Shown here piece by piece: positions 9,194 through 18,292 of a stretch of 64,000 nucleotides of DNA; positions within the stretch are counted from its first letter, which is position 1; each line of letters opens with the position of its first letter. The notes below the pieces were generated by a model. The model was not told where the DNA came from. It searched no databases and was given only the letters and a program-made list of their open reading frames with translations. The position numbers and the translations under genes were made by a program. The DNA comes from Nocardioides massiliensis (lineage in GTDB: Bacteria > Actinomycetota > Actinomycetes > Propionibacteriales > Nocardioidaceae). The DNA lies in contig NZ_JAUSQM010000001.1 of NCBI RefSeq assembly GCF_030811215.1, positions 2,976,001 to 3,040,000 on the forward strand. The letters run 5' to 3'.

Positions 9194-10075
9194 TCAGGCG
9201 CCGTACACCGGCTCGGGGGTGGGGGCCTCGGCGAGGAGCTCGCGGAGGGCGGGGCCGACCTCGGCGGCGTCCCAGCGGCGGCCGGCGTCACGGGACGGGC
9301 CGTGGCGCCAGCCGTCCTCGACGGTGATGGTGCTGCCGTCGATCTCGATGACGCGACCGGTGACGTCGGCGGCCTCCTCGGAGGCGAGCCAGGCGACGAT
9401 CGGCGAGTTGTCCTCGGGCAGCGCCATGGCGCTGGTGTCGAAGGCACCCTCGGTCATGCGGGTCTTGGCGACCGGGGCGATCGCGTTGACGGTGACGCCG
9501 TAGCGGCTCATCTCCTGCGCCGCGACCAGCGTCAGGCCGGCGATGCCGGCCTTGGCGGCGGAGTACGTCGCCTGCCCGACCGAGCCCTGCAGGCCCGCGC
9601 CGGAAGAGGTGTTGATGACCCGGGCTGCGCGCTGGCGACCCTCCTTGGCCTCGGCACGCCAGTAGGCACCGGCGTGGCGCAGCGGCGCAAAGTGGCCCTT
9701 GAGGTGCACCCGGATGACCGAGTCCCACTCCTCCTCCGAGGTGTTCACGAGCATCCGGTCGCGCACGAACCCGGCGTTGTTGACCAGGATGTCGAGCGCG
9801 CCGAAGGTGTCGATGGCCTGCTGCACCATCGCCTGAGCCTCAGCGAAGTCGGCGACGTCGGCGCCGTTGGCCACGGCCTTGCCTCCCATCGCCTCGATCT
9901 CGGCGACGACCTCCTGCGCGGGGGTCTCCCCCGTGCCCTCTCCGGCGAGGGAGACGCCGTAGTCGTTGACGACGACGGCCGCGCCGTGGCGGGCGAGCTC
10001 GAGGGCGTGCGCGCGGCCGATGCCGCGGCCCGCTCCGGTGACGATGGCGACGCGGCCGGCAAGCAGGGTGCTCAC
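9194..10075 (-). CDS. Short-chain dehydrogenase/reductase (Rv3548c-like)
   Basis: 293 aa, classical SDR of the larger type. NAD(P) motif TGAGRGIG near residue 14, NNAG near 97, catalytic Ser in NTSSGAG and YSAAKAG. The GTG at 10075 overlaps the upstream SDR stop (GTGA), so the two are co-transcribed. Position beside echA20 and ipdAB equals Rv3548c in Mtb, where the gene belongs to the KstR2 regulon but its step is not firmly set. Probably oxidises or reduces a hydroxyacyl-CoA from the C/D rings. Confidence 0.85.
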   Translation of the reverse strand: MSTLLAGRVAIVTGAGRGIGRAHALELARHGAAVVVNDYGVSLAGEGTGETPAQEVVAEIEAMGGKAVANGADVADFAEAQAMVQQAIDTFGALDILVNNAGFVRDRMLVNTSEEEWDSVIRVHLKGHFAPLRHAGAYWRAEAKEGRQRAARVINTSSGAGLQGSVGQATYSAAKAGIAGLTLVAAQEMSRYGVTVNAIAPVAKTRMTEGAFDTSAMALPEDNSPIVAWLASEEAADVTGRVIEIDGSTITVEDGWRHGPSRDAGRRWDAAEVGPALRELLAEAPTPEPVYGA

Positions 10076-10878
10076 GAGGGGGCTCCTTCGGTGGAGGTGT
10101 CGGGGGCGAACGGGTGGGTGGTGATCTGGTCGGCGAAGTGGAAGATCGGCGGCTCTCCCCCGCCGTGGCACGCGACGTGCGCGCCACTGACGTACGACGC
10201 CATCGGCGAGGCCAGGAAGACAGCGACATCCCCGATCTCGGTCGGGCGTGCCATCCGGCCCAGCGGGATCGTGCGCTCGATGCGGCGCACCTGCTCGTCA
10301 CCGCCGTAGTGGTCTGCGGTGTTCTCCGTGCGGCACAGCCCGACGTCGATGGTGTTGACGCGCACGTGCGGACCCCACTCCTGGGCGAGGCTCGTGGTCA
10401 GCGAGTTGATGCCCGCCTTGGCTGCGCCGTACGACGCCGTGCCGGGCGAGGGACGCGAGGCTGAGATCGAGGAGACGTTGACGATCGAACCGCCGTCGGG
10501 CTGGGTGCGCATCACGGCGTACGCCGCCCGGGCGATGGCCAGCGGCCCCATGAGGTTGAGCCCGATGATCTTCTCGTGGAACCGGTCGGAGGCGTCGGCC
10601 GCCATCGCATACGGCGCTCCCCCGGCGTTGTTGACCGCCACGTCGAGCCTGCCGTGATCGCGCACGACCCCCTCGACGAGTGCGGTGACGTCGTCCGGGT
10701 CGCGCACGTCGCAGGTGCGGTGCTCGGTGCCGGGTGCGGGCTCGGCGACCGGGCGGCGAGCGCAGGTGATCACCGTGGCTCCGGCGTCGACGAACCGCTG
10801 CGCGATCCCCGCACCGATGCCCTGCGAGCCCCCGGTGACGAGGACGACGCGGCCGGTGAGGTCGATGGTGATCGACAT
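10072..10878 (-). CDS. Short-chain dehydrogenase/reductase (Rv3549c-like)
   Basis: 268 aa with TGGSQGIG, NNAG, NVSS and YGAAKAG motifs. ATG at 10878 follows GGGAG. First gene of a two-SDR operon reading away from echA20; the promoter region holds a candidate KstR2 site. Equivalent by position to Rv3549c. Substrate unknown, most likely a HIP-pathway intermediate. Confidence 0.85.
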   Translation of the reverse strand: MSITIDLTGRVVLVTGGSQGIGAGIAQRFVDAGATVITCARRPVAEPAPGTEHRTCDVRDPDDVTALVEGVVRDHGRLDVAVNNAGGAPYAMAADASDRFHEKIIGLNLMGPLAIARAAYAVMRTQPDGGSIVNVSSISASRPSPGTASYGAAKAGINSLTTSLAQEWGPHVRVNTIDVGLCRTENTADHYGGDEQVRRIERTIPLGRMARPTEIGDVAVFLASPMASYVSGAHVACHGGGEPPIFHFADQITTHPFAPDTSTEGAPS

Positions 10879-10912
10879 CGGGCTCCCTTCGGTCGAGGCG
10901 AGGTCCGGACGA

Positions 10913-10954
10913 ACCAAGCAAGTGTTAGGGTACCAAGCAAACATTTGGTTTGGT
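10913..10954. promoter_or_regulatory. Candidate KstR2 operator between SDR operon and echA20
   Basis: A near-palindrome with ACCAAGCAA and TTTGGTTTGGT halves (10932-10954), preceded by a second ACCAAGCAA (10913-10921). The ACCAAG half-site agrees with the published KstR2 half-site AnCAAG, though the spacing is wider. A very similar site lies at 20960-20981. Confidence 0.65.
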
Positions 10955-10979
10955 GGCTCGACCCGGAAGGCACACATCC

Positions 10980-11756
10980 ATGGGCATCTCCTCCACACTG
11001 CGACCGGACCACGTCCGGGTGATCACGATGGACTTCCCGCCGGTGAACGCACTCCCGGTCCAGGGCTGGTTCGACGTGGCCGACGCGCTCGACGAGGCCT
11101 CGGCCGACCCGCAGACCCACGTGGTGGTGCTGCGCGCCGAGGGCAAGGGCTACAACGCCGGGGTCGACATCAAGGAGATGCAGAACACCACCGGCTTCGA
11201 CGCGCTGATCGGCGCCAACAAGGGCTGCTTCGCCGCCTTCAAGGCCGTCTATGAGTGCAGCGTCCCCGTCATCGCCGCGGTGCAGGGGTTCTGCGTCGGC
11301 GGCGGGGTGGGGCTGGTCGGCAACGCCGATGTCGTGGTCGCCAGCGACGATGCCTACTTCGGCGTGCCCGAGGTCAAGCAGGGTGCGCTCGGTGCCGCCA
11401 CCCACATGGCGCGGCTCGTGCCGCAGCACCTCATGCGCACCCTCTACTTCACCGCCCGCAGCATCGCCGCACAGGACCTGGTCCAGCACGGTTCGGTGTA
11501 CGCCGTGGTCCCCCGCGCCGAGCTCGACGACCTCGCACTCTCGCTCGCCGCGGACATCGCCGAGAAGGACACCCGGGTCATCCGTGCCGCCAAGGAGGCG
11601 CTGAACGGCATCGACCCGATCGACGTGAACAAGAGCTACCGGTTCGAGCAGGGCTTCACGATGGAGCTCAACCTCGCCGGTGTCTCCGACGAGCTGCGCG
11701 ACGACTTCGCCGGCACTGACAAGGCCCGCAGTGGCCAGAAGGGAGCGTCCGCGTGA
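10980..11756 (+). CDS. echA20: EchA20, crotonase-family ring hydrolase of the HIP pathway
   Basis: 258-aa crotonase-fold enzyme. In Mtb EchA20 opens the D ring of HIEC-CoA to give COCHEA-CoA. The acyl-CoA and oxyanion segments are seen in GKGYNAGVDIKEM and CVGGGVGLVGNADVV. The ATG follows GGAAGG. It overlaps ipdA by GTGA and heads the run echA20-ipdA-ipdB-ipdC, the same order as Rv3550-Rv3553. It is divergent from the two SDR genes across a candidate KstR2 site. Confidence 0.92.
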   Translation: MGISSTLRPDHVRVITMDFPPVNALPVQGWFDVADALDEASADPQTHVVVLRAEGKGYNAGVDIKEMQNTTGFDALIGANKGCFAAFKAVYECSVPVIAAVQGFCVGGGVGLVGNADVVVASDDAYFGVPEVKQGALGAATHMARLVPQHLMRTLYFTARSIAAQDLVQHGSVYAVVPRAELDDLALSLAADIAEKDTRVIRAAKEALNGIDPIDVNKSYRFEQGFTMELNLAGVSDELRDDFAGTDKARSGQKGASA

Positions 11757-12649
11757 ACGGCACTCCGCGTGACAAGACCATGACGATCGACGACGTCGTC
11801 GGCCAGCTCGAGAGCGGCATGACGATCGGGGTCGGCGGCTGGGGGCCGCGGCGCAAGCCGATGGCCCTGATCCGCGCCATCGCCAACTCCGAGCTGACCG
11901 ACCTCACCCTGGTCGCGTGGGGCGGCGCCGACGTCGGCCTGCTGGCGCGCGCAGGCAAGATCCGCAAGCTCGTCTACGCCTTCGTCTCCCTCGACTCGGT
12001 CCCGCTGGAGCCCAACTTCCAGAAGGCTCGCCAGGAGGGCACGATCTCCGAGATCGTCGAGATCGACGAGGGCATGTTCAACGCCGGCCTCCAGGCCGCG
12101 GCCCAGCGGCTGCCGTTCCTCCCGATCCGGGCCGGCTTGGGCTCCGATGTCATGGTCCACAACCCGCAGATCAAGACCGTCACCAGCCCGTACGCCGACG
12201 CCGACGGCGTCCACGAGGACCTGGTCGCCGCTCCCGCGCTCAACCTCGACGTCGCCCTGGTCCACATGAACCGCGCCGACAAGCACGGCAACGCGACGTA
12301 CCTCGGTCCGGACCCGTACTTCGACGACCTGTTCTGCATGGCCGCCGACAAGGCGTTCGCCTCGTGCGAGCAGATCGTCGACACCGCCGGCCTGACCGTC
12401 GACACCCCGGTGCAGCGCGTGCTGCTCAACCGGATGATGGTCGACGGCGTCGTCGAGACGCCCAACGGCGCGCACTTCACCACCTGCACGCCCGACTACG
12501 AGCGCGACGAGCGCTTCCAGCGGGCGTACGCCGAGGCCGCTCGCGGCTCCGACGAGGACTGGGCGGCGTTCCACGAGCGCTTCCTGTCCGGCGACGAGGC
12601 GTCCTACCAAGCCGCAGTCCGTGCGTTCGCCGAGGAGGCAGCCAAGTGA
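11753..12649 (+). CDS. ipdA: IpdA, COCHEA-CoA hydrolase alpha subunit
   Basis: 298 aa, family I CoA-transferase fold used here as a hydrolase: with IpdB it opens the last steroid ring. N-terminal TMTIDDVVGQLESGMTIGVGGWG and KPMALIRAI are typical of IpdA. GTG overlaps the echA20 stop; an ATG nine codons later is the alternative start. Its stop overlaps the ipdB GTG. Assignment rests on fold plus exact position between echA20 and ipdB. Confidence 0.93.
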   Translation: MNGTPRDKTMTIDDVVGQLESGMTIGVGGWGPRRKPMALIRAIANSELTDLTLVAWGGADVGLLARAGKIRKLVYAFVSLDSVPLEPNFQKARQEGTISEIVEIDEGMFNAGLQAAAQRLPFLPIRAGLGSDVMVHNPQIKTVTSPYADADGVHEDLVAAPALNLDVALVHMNRADKHGNATYLGPDPYFDDLFCMAADKAFASCEQIVDTAGLTVDTPVQRVLLNRMMVDGVVETPNGAHFTTCTPDYERDERFQRAYAEAARGSDEDWAAFHERFLSGDEASYQAAVRAFAEEAAK

Positions 12650-13428
12650 CCAGTTCAGCGAGCACCACCGACATCACCCGCGCCGACGTCTGCGCCGCCG
12701 CGGTCGCCGACGCCTTCTCCGAGGACGGCGAGATCTTCGGCAGCCCCATGGGCCTCATGCCGATGCTCGGCGTCCGGCTGGCGAAGCTCACCAGCAACCC
12801 CGACCTCGTCCTCTCCGACGGCGAGTCCCTCTTCCTCGGCGGCGTCCCGCCGGTGGGCGCGAAGGCCGACGTCGTCGAGGGCTGGATCCCCTTCCGCCGC
12901 GTCTTCGACGTGGTCGCCTACGGCAAGCGGCACGTGATGATGGGCGCCACCCAGGTCGACAAGGACGGCAACCAGAACATCTCCGCGATCGGCCCGTTCG
13001 ACCGGCCGAAGCGCCAGCTCCTCGGGTCCCGTGGGGCGCCGGGCAACACCGTCAGCAACCGCACGTCGTACTGGGTGCCGAAGCACTCCACCCGCGTCTT
13101 CGTCGACGCCGTGGACGTCGTCTCGGGCGTGGGCCCGAAGCGCGCCAAGGAGGCCGGCGTGGGTGCCAGCAAATACAACGACATCCACCGCATCGTCACC
13201 AACCTCGCCGTCTTCGACGTCAAGGGCCCCGGTGACACCGTCCGGCTGCTGTCCGTGCACCCCGGCGTCACGGTCGCCGAGGTCCAGGAGGCCACCGGCT
13301 TCGACCTGGGCGTGAGCGACCCGGCCGCGGTCCCCGAGACCCGTACGCCGACCATGGAGGAGCTCGTCCTGATCCGCGAGGTGCTCGACCCGAAGGGCCT
13401 GCGGTTCAAGGAGGTCCCGGCCGCATGA
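12646..13428 (+). CDS. ipdB: IpdB, COCHEA-CoA hydrolase beta subunit
   Basis: 260 aa CoA-transferase beta-like subunit. The start is the GTG at 12646, overlapping the ipdA stop by four bases with GAGGAGG upstream. GSPMGLMPMLGVRLAKL and the GGVPPVGAKADVVEGW segment are family features. Overlaps ipdC by ATGA, so the three are translationally coupled. Confidence 0.93.
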   Translation: MTSSASTTDITRADVCAAAVADAFSEDGEIFGSPMGLMPMLGVRLAKLTSNPDLVLSDGESLFLGGVPPVGAKADVVEGWIPFRRVFDVVAYGKRHVMMGATQVDKDGNQNISAIGPFDRPKRQLLGSRGAPGNTVSNRTSYWVPKHSTRVFVDAVDVVSGVGPKRAKEAGVGASKYNDIHRIVTNLAVFDVKGPGDTVRLLSVHPGVTVAEVQEATGFDLGVSDPAAVPETRTPTMEELVLIREVLDPKGLRFKEVPAA

Positions 13429-14492
13429 TCGAGCAGCAGCTGTCCACGGCCCTCACGGAGCTCGTCGGCATCAAGCACCCGGTCGTGCAGACCGGCATGG
13501 GCTGGGTGGCCGGCCCGCGGCTGGTCTCCGGCACCGCCAACGCCGGGGGCCTGGGCATCCTCGCGTCGGCGACGATGACCTACGAGGAGCTGGAGAAGGC
13601 GATCCTCGAGGTCAAGGGCCGCACCACCGCGCCCTTCGGCGTCAACCTGCGCGCCGACGCGGGTGATGCCCCGCAGCGCGTCGACCTGCTCATCAAGCAC
13701 GGCGTCAAGGTCGCGTCCTTCGCGTTGGCTCCCAAGAAGGAGCTCATCGCCAAGCTCAAGGACCACGGCATCGTCGTGATGCCCTCGGTCGGCGCGCCGC
13801 GCCACGCCGAGAAGGTCGCCGGCTGGGGCGCGGACGCGGTCATGATCCAGGGCGGCGAGGGTGGCGGCCACACCGGCTCGGTGCCGACGTCGCTGCTGCT
13901 GCCGACCGTCCTCGACGCGGTCGACATCCCGGTCGTCGCGGCCGGTGGGTTCTTCGACGGGCGCGGCCTTGCCGCGGCGCTGGCCTACGGTGCCGCCGGC
14001 ATCGGGATGGGCACCCGCTTCCTCCTCACCCGCGACAGCGCCGTGCCCGACGAGGTCAAGAAGCTCTACCTCTCCCACGACGTCAACGGCACGGTCGTCA
14101 CGGCCAAGGTGGACGGCATGCCGCACCGCATGCTGCGCACCAAGCTGGTTGAGGAGCTCGAGGAGACCGCCGCCGTACGCCGCCTGGGCCCGACGGTGCG
14201 CCGCACGCTCGAGTTCAAGAAGATGAGCGGACTCAGCTGGCCCCAGTTGCTCAAGGACGGCCGGGCGATGAAGCGTGAGAGCGACCGTTCGTGGTCGCAG
14301 ATGATGCTCGCCGCCAACACCCCGATGATGCTCAAGGCCGGGCTCGTCGAGGGTGACACCTCCGCCGGTGTGCTCGCCTCGGGCCAGGTCGTGGGTGTGC
14401 TCGACGACCTGCCCAGCTGCGAGGAGCTGATCGACCGCGTCGTCACCGAGGCGGCCGCAGCCCTGCGGCGTACGCACTCCGCACTGGTCTGA
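13425..14492 (+). CDS. ipdC: IpdC, flavin oxidoreductase of the HIP pathway
   Basis: 355 aa, FMN TIM-barrel of the nitronate monooxygenase/enoyl reductase type, the same length as Rv3553. FMN-phosphate segments are GGEGGGHTGSVPTSLLLP (about 143-160) and AAGGFFDGRGLAAALAYGA. IpdC acts on 5-OH-HIC-CoA to prepare the ring for EchA20. It ends the echA20-ipdABC operon; Mtb has fdxB next, which is absent here. Confidence 0.92.
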   Translation: MIEQQLSTALTELVGIKHPVVQTGMGWVAGPRLVSGTANAGGLGILASATMTYEELEKAILEVKGRTTAPFGVNLRADAGDAPQRVDLLIKHGVKVASFALAPKKELIAKLKDHGIVVMPSVGAPRHAEKVAGWGADAVMIQGGEGGGHTGSVPTSLLLPTVLDAVDIPVVAAGGFFDGRGLAAALAYGAAGIGMGTRFLLTRDSAVPDEVKKLYLSHDVNGTVVTAKVDGMPHRMLRTKLVEELEETAAVRRLGPTVRRTLEFKKMSGLSWPQLLKDGRAMKRESDRSWSQMMLAANTPMMLKAGLVEGDTSAGVLASGQVVGVLDDLPSCEELIDRVVTEAAAALRRTHSALV

Positions 14493-14563
14493 CCGCGCCG
14501 ACCGACACCGGGCGTTCACCCGCCGTTCCCTAACCCGGGCCGACGGGGTGCGTTGGACCAGGC

Positions 14564-15898
14564 ATGTGCGGTCCCGACGCGAGCCATGACCACCCCCACC
14601 CACCCCGGCGTACGCCGGAGCTCGACCGCCGCGCCGCGCTCGCAGGAGCCGGCGCGGCGGGAGCCTCGCTGCTGATCGCCGGGACGCTGGGCCGGCACAC
14701 CGCATCAGCGGCACCTGCGGGACGGCGACGGCCGGGCGCACGGCGACTGTCGCGGATCACGCGCGGGACACAGTTGGTCCACGCCGACCTGCACAACCAC
14801 TCGCACCTGTCCGACGGGGACGGCGACCCGGCGCTCGCCTTCGCCTCGATGCGCGCAGCCGGGCTCGACGTCGCTGCGCTCACCGACCACGCGACGCTGT
14901 CCAACCACCTGCTCGGCGACCTGCTGACCGGCATCCTGCCGGACGAGTACCGCGAGCTCGCCGGGCTGACGCCGAACGGGTGGAAGCAGACCAAGAAGTA
15001 CGCCGACGCCGCCAACACCGACGGTGCGTTCACCGCGATCCGCGGCTTCGAGTGGTCCGAGCCGCTGATCGGTCACGTGAACGTGTGGTTCACCGAGCAC
15101 TACGTCGACGTCCTGCAGGCAGGGCTCATGCAGCCGTTCCTCAGCTGGTTGCGCCGTGAGTCCGGCCTCGTGCTCACCGGCGGTGCCGACGGCATCGCCG
15201 GGTTCAACCACCCCGGCCGCGAGCCGCTGCGCTTCGCCGAGTTCCGCTACGACCCGCGGGTACGGCGCCAGATGGTGTCGCTGGAGATGTTCAACCGCCG
15301 TGACGACTACCTCTTCGAGGGCTACGACAAGGGTCGCTCGTCCCCGTTGTCGGCGTGCCTGGACGCCGGGTGGCGCACCGGCATCACCGGTGTCACCGAC
15401 GAGCACGGCACCGATTGGGGCTTCCCCGAGGGCAAAGGCCGCACAGGCCTGTGGGTGCGCGAGCACACCCGCGCCGGTGTGAAGCAGGCGATGCTGGCGC
15501 GTCGGTTCTTCGCCACCCGCACCTCGGGTCTGCGCCTCGACGCCACCGCGCAGGCCCCAGGACGGCGTCCCCGGCCGATGGGCGCGTTCCTCGAGATGAC
15601 GCGCGGGGTCGTCCGGTTCCGTCTCGACCTGGCGCGCGACGCCGAGTGGCGCGACCGGCGACTGCAGGTGCAGGTGCTGCGGCCCGGCGGCGACTACCCG
15701 CAGGTGGTGAAGACGGTGGACTTCCCGGTCGGGCCGGTCCTGGACTTCCGCTGCACGCTCGACCTCGACGACGGCCCATGGGTGCTGCTGCGCATCGCCG
15801 ACCCGGACGAGGCCAACGCGACGCCAGGCCCGCCCGGCCACCCCGGCAACCTGCTCGGGGTGGCCTACACGAGCCCGTGGTGGCTGCGGGCGGGTTAG
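14564..15898 (+). CDS. Secreted PHP-domain phosphoesterase-like protein
   Basis: 444 aa. A twin-arginine segment (LDRRAALAGAGAAGASLLIAG, about 22-41) points to Tat export. The PHP metal motif HADLHNHSHLSDG (about 73-85) and later TDHA, GFNHPG and TDEHGTDWG fit a PHP-type metal-dependent phosphoesterase. It lies between ipdC and fadA6 but has no known part in sterol breakdown, and its stop overlaps the convergent GNAT stop by three bases. The N-terminus is uncertain because no clear ribosome site precedes the ATG. Confidence 0.7.
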   Translation: MCGPDASHDHPHPPRRTPELDRRAALAGAGAAGASLLIAGTLGRHTASAAPAGRRRPGARRLSRITRGTQLVHADLHNHSHLSDGDGDPALAFASMRAAGLDVAALTDHATLSNHLLGDLLTGILPDEYRELAGLTPNGWKQTKKYADAANTDGAFTAIRGFEWSEPLIGHVNVWFTEHYVDVLQAGLMQPFLSWLRRESGLVLTGGADGIAGFNHPGREPLRFAEFRYDPRVRRQMVSLEMFNRRDDYLFEGYDKGRSSPLSACLDAGWRTGITGVTDEHGTDWGFPEGKGRTGLWVREHTRAGVKQAMLARRFFATRTSGLRLDATAQAPGRRPRPMGAFLEMTRGVVRFRLDLARDAEWRDRRLQVQVLRPGGDYPQVVKTVDFPVGPVLDFRCTLDLDDGPWVLLRIADPDEANATPGPPGHPGNLLGVAYTSPWWLRAG

Positions 15899-16917
15899 CC
15901 CTCCGCCAGCTTCCGCTGGAAGCAGAGCTGGCGCCCGATCAGCTCGTAGCCCAGCTCCTCGTTGATCGCGACCATGTGGTCGTTGGACGCGGCGTTGCCG
16001 GTGTCGACCTCGACCAGGTCGGGCTCGACCTCGCGCAGCCAACGGACCATCTCCGCCTTGAGCAGGTAGCCGAGCCGGTGCCCGCGGTGGGCGCGTACGA
16101 CGCTGGTGTCGTGCTGGGCGCCGAGGCCGGGACGCGCCGTCTCGACCACGACGACGGTGTGTCCGGCGAGATCACCGGTCTCCCGGTGACGTGCGACGAC
16201 CCGGTAGAGCCGGTGACCGCGCGCCTCCTGCGCCTCCTCGTAGGCGGCGACGCGCTCGGGCGGGTACTGCTCGTCCTCCATGTCGAGGTCGTCGGTGGGC
16301 GCGTCGTTGATCGCGGCGACCATCGTGGCCAGCTGCGGGAGCATCGCGGCCGGGGTCCGGCCGGGCATGCGCAGCAGCTCGTAGTCCGCAGCCGCAGCCT
16401 GTGCCGCGACGTAGCGCACCTCGAGGTCGGTGAGGTCGACGGCGGTGAGCCGCTGGCGCCGGACCGCCTCGACGTACGACGGGGCGTAGCCGTGGCGCAG
16501 GGCGAACTCCCCGACCGGGGCGCCCTCCCACCCGCCCACGCCGAGCGTCGTCCGGCCGAGGCGCCGGGCCTCGGCCTCGAGGTGGTGGAGCATCGCGGTG
16601 CCGTACCCGCGCCGGCGGTGTGTCGGATGGACCTGCACGTCGATCCACGCGAGGTGCCGGTTGTCCCACTCCCCCACCTCGAGCTCACCGGCGACGACGA
16701 CCTCATCGGTGCCGGGCAGGGTCGCCAGGTAGGTCAACGGCGTCTCGCCGTCCCAACCGTGGCGCAGCCGCCCCTCCCAGAACGCCGCGGTCACCGGGTG
16801 GGCGCGGGGCGAGTCGACCTCGCGCGCGGCGGTGACGAGGTCGGCCACCGCGGCGACGGCCGCGGTGTCGTCAGGGCCATAACGGCGTACGTCGAGCTGG
16901 GTCTGCAGTGCGGTCAT
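15895..16917 (-). CDS. Tandem GNAT N-acetyltransferase
   Basis: 340 aa with two GNAT domains: HPTHRRRGYGTAMLHHLEAEA (acetyl-CoA loop) in the first half and AHRGHRLGYLLKAEM with a NAASNDHMVAINEELGY tail in the second. The two-domain build recalls mycothiol synthase and antibiotic acetyltransferases, but the substrate cannot be told. ATG at 16917. Like the PHP gene it breaks the otherwise Mtb-like order of the HIP cluster. Confidence 0.82.
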   Translation of the reverse strand: MTALQTQLDVRRYGPDDTAAVAAVADLVTAAREVDSPRAHPVTAAFWEGRLRHGWDGETPLTYLATLPGTDEVVVAGELEVGEWDNRHLAWIDVQVHPTHRRRGYGTAMLHHLEAEARRLGRTTLGVGGWEGAPVGEFALRHGYAPSYVEAVRRQRLTAVDLTDLEVRYVAAQAAAADYELLRMPGRTPAAMLPQLATMVAAINDAPTDDLDMEDEQYPPERVAAYEEAQEARGHRLYRVVARHRETGDLAGHTVVVVETARPGLGAQHDTSVVRAHRGHRLGYLLKAEMVRWLREVEPDLVEVDTGNAASNDHMVAINEELGYELIGRQLCFQRKLAEG

Positions 16918-16996
16918 GTGCTCAGCGTGCGCCCGGCTTGGCGCCGTACGCCACTGGTTTTCTGCCGGCCTCGAAGCATCACCTGCGTCCCGCACG

Positions 16997-17083
16997 CACC
17001 ACTCGTCGAACGAAACCGGGCGTCAAGCGCGCCAGTTTCGTTCGACGAGCGGGCGTGTCGTTAGTCGGGCGGTGAAACTGCCC
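16997..17083 (-). repeat. 90-bp dispersed palindromic repeat, copy 3
   Basis: Same orientation as copy 2; inner 12-bp inverted repeat at 17005-17016 and 17035-17046. It lies between the GNAT promoter and the 3' end of fadA6, ending six bases before the fadA6 stop. Confidence 0.9.
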
Positions 17084-17089
17084 GAAGTC

Positions 17090-18241
17090 TCAGAGGCGCT
17101 CGATGATGGTGACGTTGGCCTGGCCGCCGCCCTCGCACATCGTCTGCAGGCCGTAGCGGCCGCCGGTGCGCTCGAGCTCGTTGAGCAGGGTGGTCATGAG
17201 GCGGGTGCCGGTGGCGCCGATGGGGTGGCCCAGCGCGATGCCACCACCGTTGACGTTGACCTTCTCCAGCGGCACGTCGAGCTCGCGCGACCAGGCGAGG
17301 ACGACGGAGGCGAACGCCTCGTTGCACTCGAACAGGTCGATGTCGTCGACGCTCATGCCGGCCTTGTCGAGAGCATGGCGGGTGGCGCGGATCGGGCCGG
17401 TGAGCATCCACACGGGGTCGTCGCCGCGCACCGAGAGGTGGTGGATGCGGGCGCGGGGAGTCAGGCCGTGGTCCTTCACGGCCTGCTCGGAGGCGATGAG
17501 CATGGCCGAGGAGGCGTCGGAGATCTGCGAGGCGACCGCAGCGGTGATCCGCCCGCCCTCCTCCAGCGGCTGCAGGCCGGCCATCTTCTCCAGCGACGTG
17601 CCGCGGCGCGGTCCCTCGTCGGTGGTGAAGTCGCCGACCGGGACGATCTCGCGGTCGAAGCGGCCCTCGTCGATGGCGCGCAGCGCGCGCTCGTGGGAGC
17701 TCAGCGCGAACTCCTCCATCTCCTCACGGGAGATGTCCCACTTCTCGGCGATCATCTGGGCGCTGCGGAACTGCGAGACCTCCTGGTCGCCGTAGCGCGC
17801 CACCCAGCCGGGCGACTCCGCGAACGGCGTCGAGAAGCCGTACTGCTGCGCCACGAGCATCGCCGAGGAGATCGGGATGGCCGACATGTTCTGCAGGCCG
17901 CCGGCGACCACGAGGTCCTGGGTGCCGGACATGACCCCCTGCGCGGCGAAGTGCACGGCCTGCTGGGACGAGCCGCACTGGCGGTCGATGGTCACGCCCG
18001 GCACCTCGTCGGGCAGACCGGCCACCAGCCACGCGGTGCGGGCCACGTCGCCGGCCTGCGAGCCGATCGTGTCGCAGCAGCCCATGACGACGTCGTCGAC
18101 CGCGCCCGCGTCGATGCCGGTGCGCTCGACCAGCGCCTTGAGCACGTGGGCGCCGAGGTCGGCGGAGTGCATGGACGCCAGGGAGCCGCCGCGCTTGCCG
18201 ACCGGGGTGCGGACCGCGTCGACGATGTAGGCCTCAGCCAT
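17090..18241 (-). CDS. fadA6: FadA6, thiolase of the HIP pathway
   Basis: 383-aa thiolase with nucleophile Cys89 (DRQCGSSQ), GGGIALGHPIGATG and TMCEGGGQANVTIIERL. In Mtb FadA6 cleaves 3-ketoacyl-CoAs after ring opening. It is the last gene of a minus-strand operon fadE30-ipdF-kstR2-fadA6, 51 bp after kstR2, matching Rv3560c-Rv3556c order without the PPE gene. A repeat copy follows the stop and may end transcription. Confidence 0.92.
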   Translation of the reverse strand: MAEAYIVDAVRTPVGKRGGSLASMHSADLGAHVLKALVERTGIDAGAVDDVVMGCCDTIGSQAGDVARTAWLVAGLPDEVPGVTIDRQCGSSQQAVHFAAQGVMSGTQDLVVAGGLQNMSAIPISSAMLVAQQYGFSTPFAESPGWVARYGDQEVSQFRSAQMIAEKWDISREEMEEFALSSHERALRAIDEGRFDREIVPVGDFTTDEGPRRGTSLEKMAGLQPLEEGGRITAAVASQISDASSAMLIASEQAVKDHGLTPRARIHHLSVRGDDPVWMLTGPIRATRHALDKAGMSVDDIDLFECNEAFASVVLAWSRELDVPLEKVNVNGGGIALGHPIGATGTRLMTTLLNELERTGGRYGLQTMCEGGGQANVTIIERL

Positions 18242-18292
18242 GGGTTCCTCCAGGGTTCGTTGTCAGCAGACGGTGTGGAGCAGGAGACGGGA

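Noticed and set aside
11917-13428. Extended 503-codon frame ending as ipdB
   Set aside because: The first part is a shifted reading of ipdA; the GTG at 12646 with GAGGAGG and overlap is the real start.
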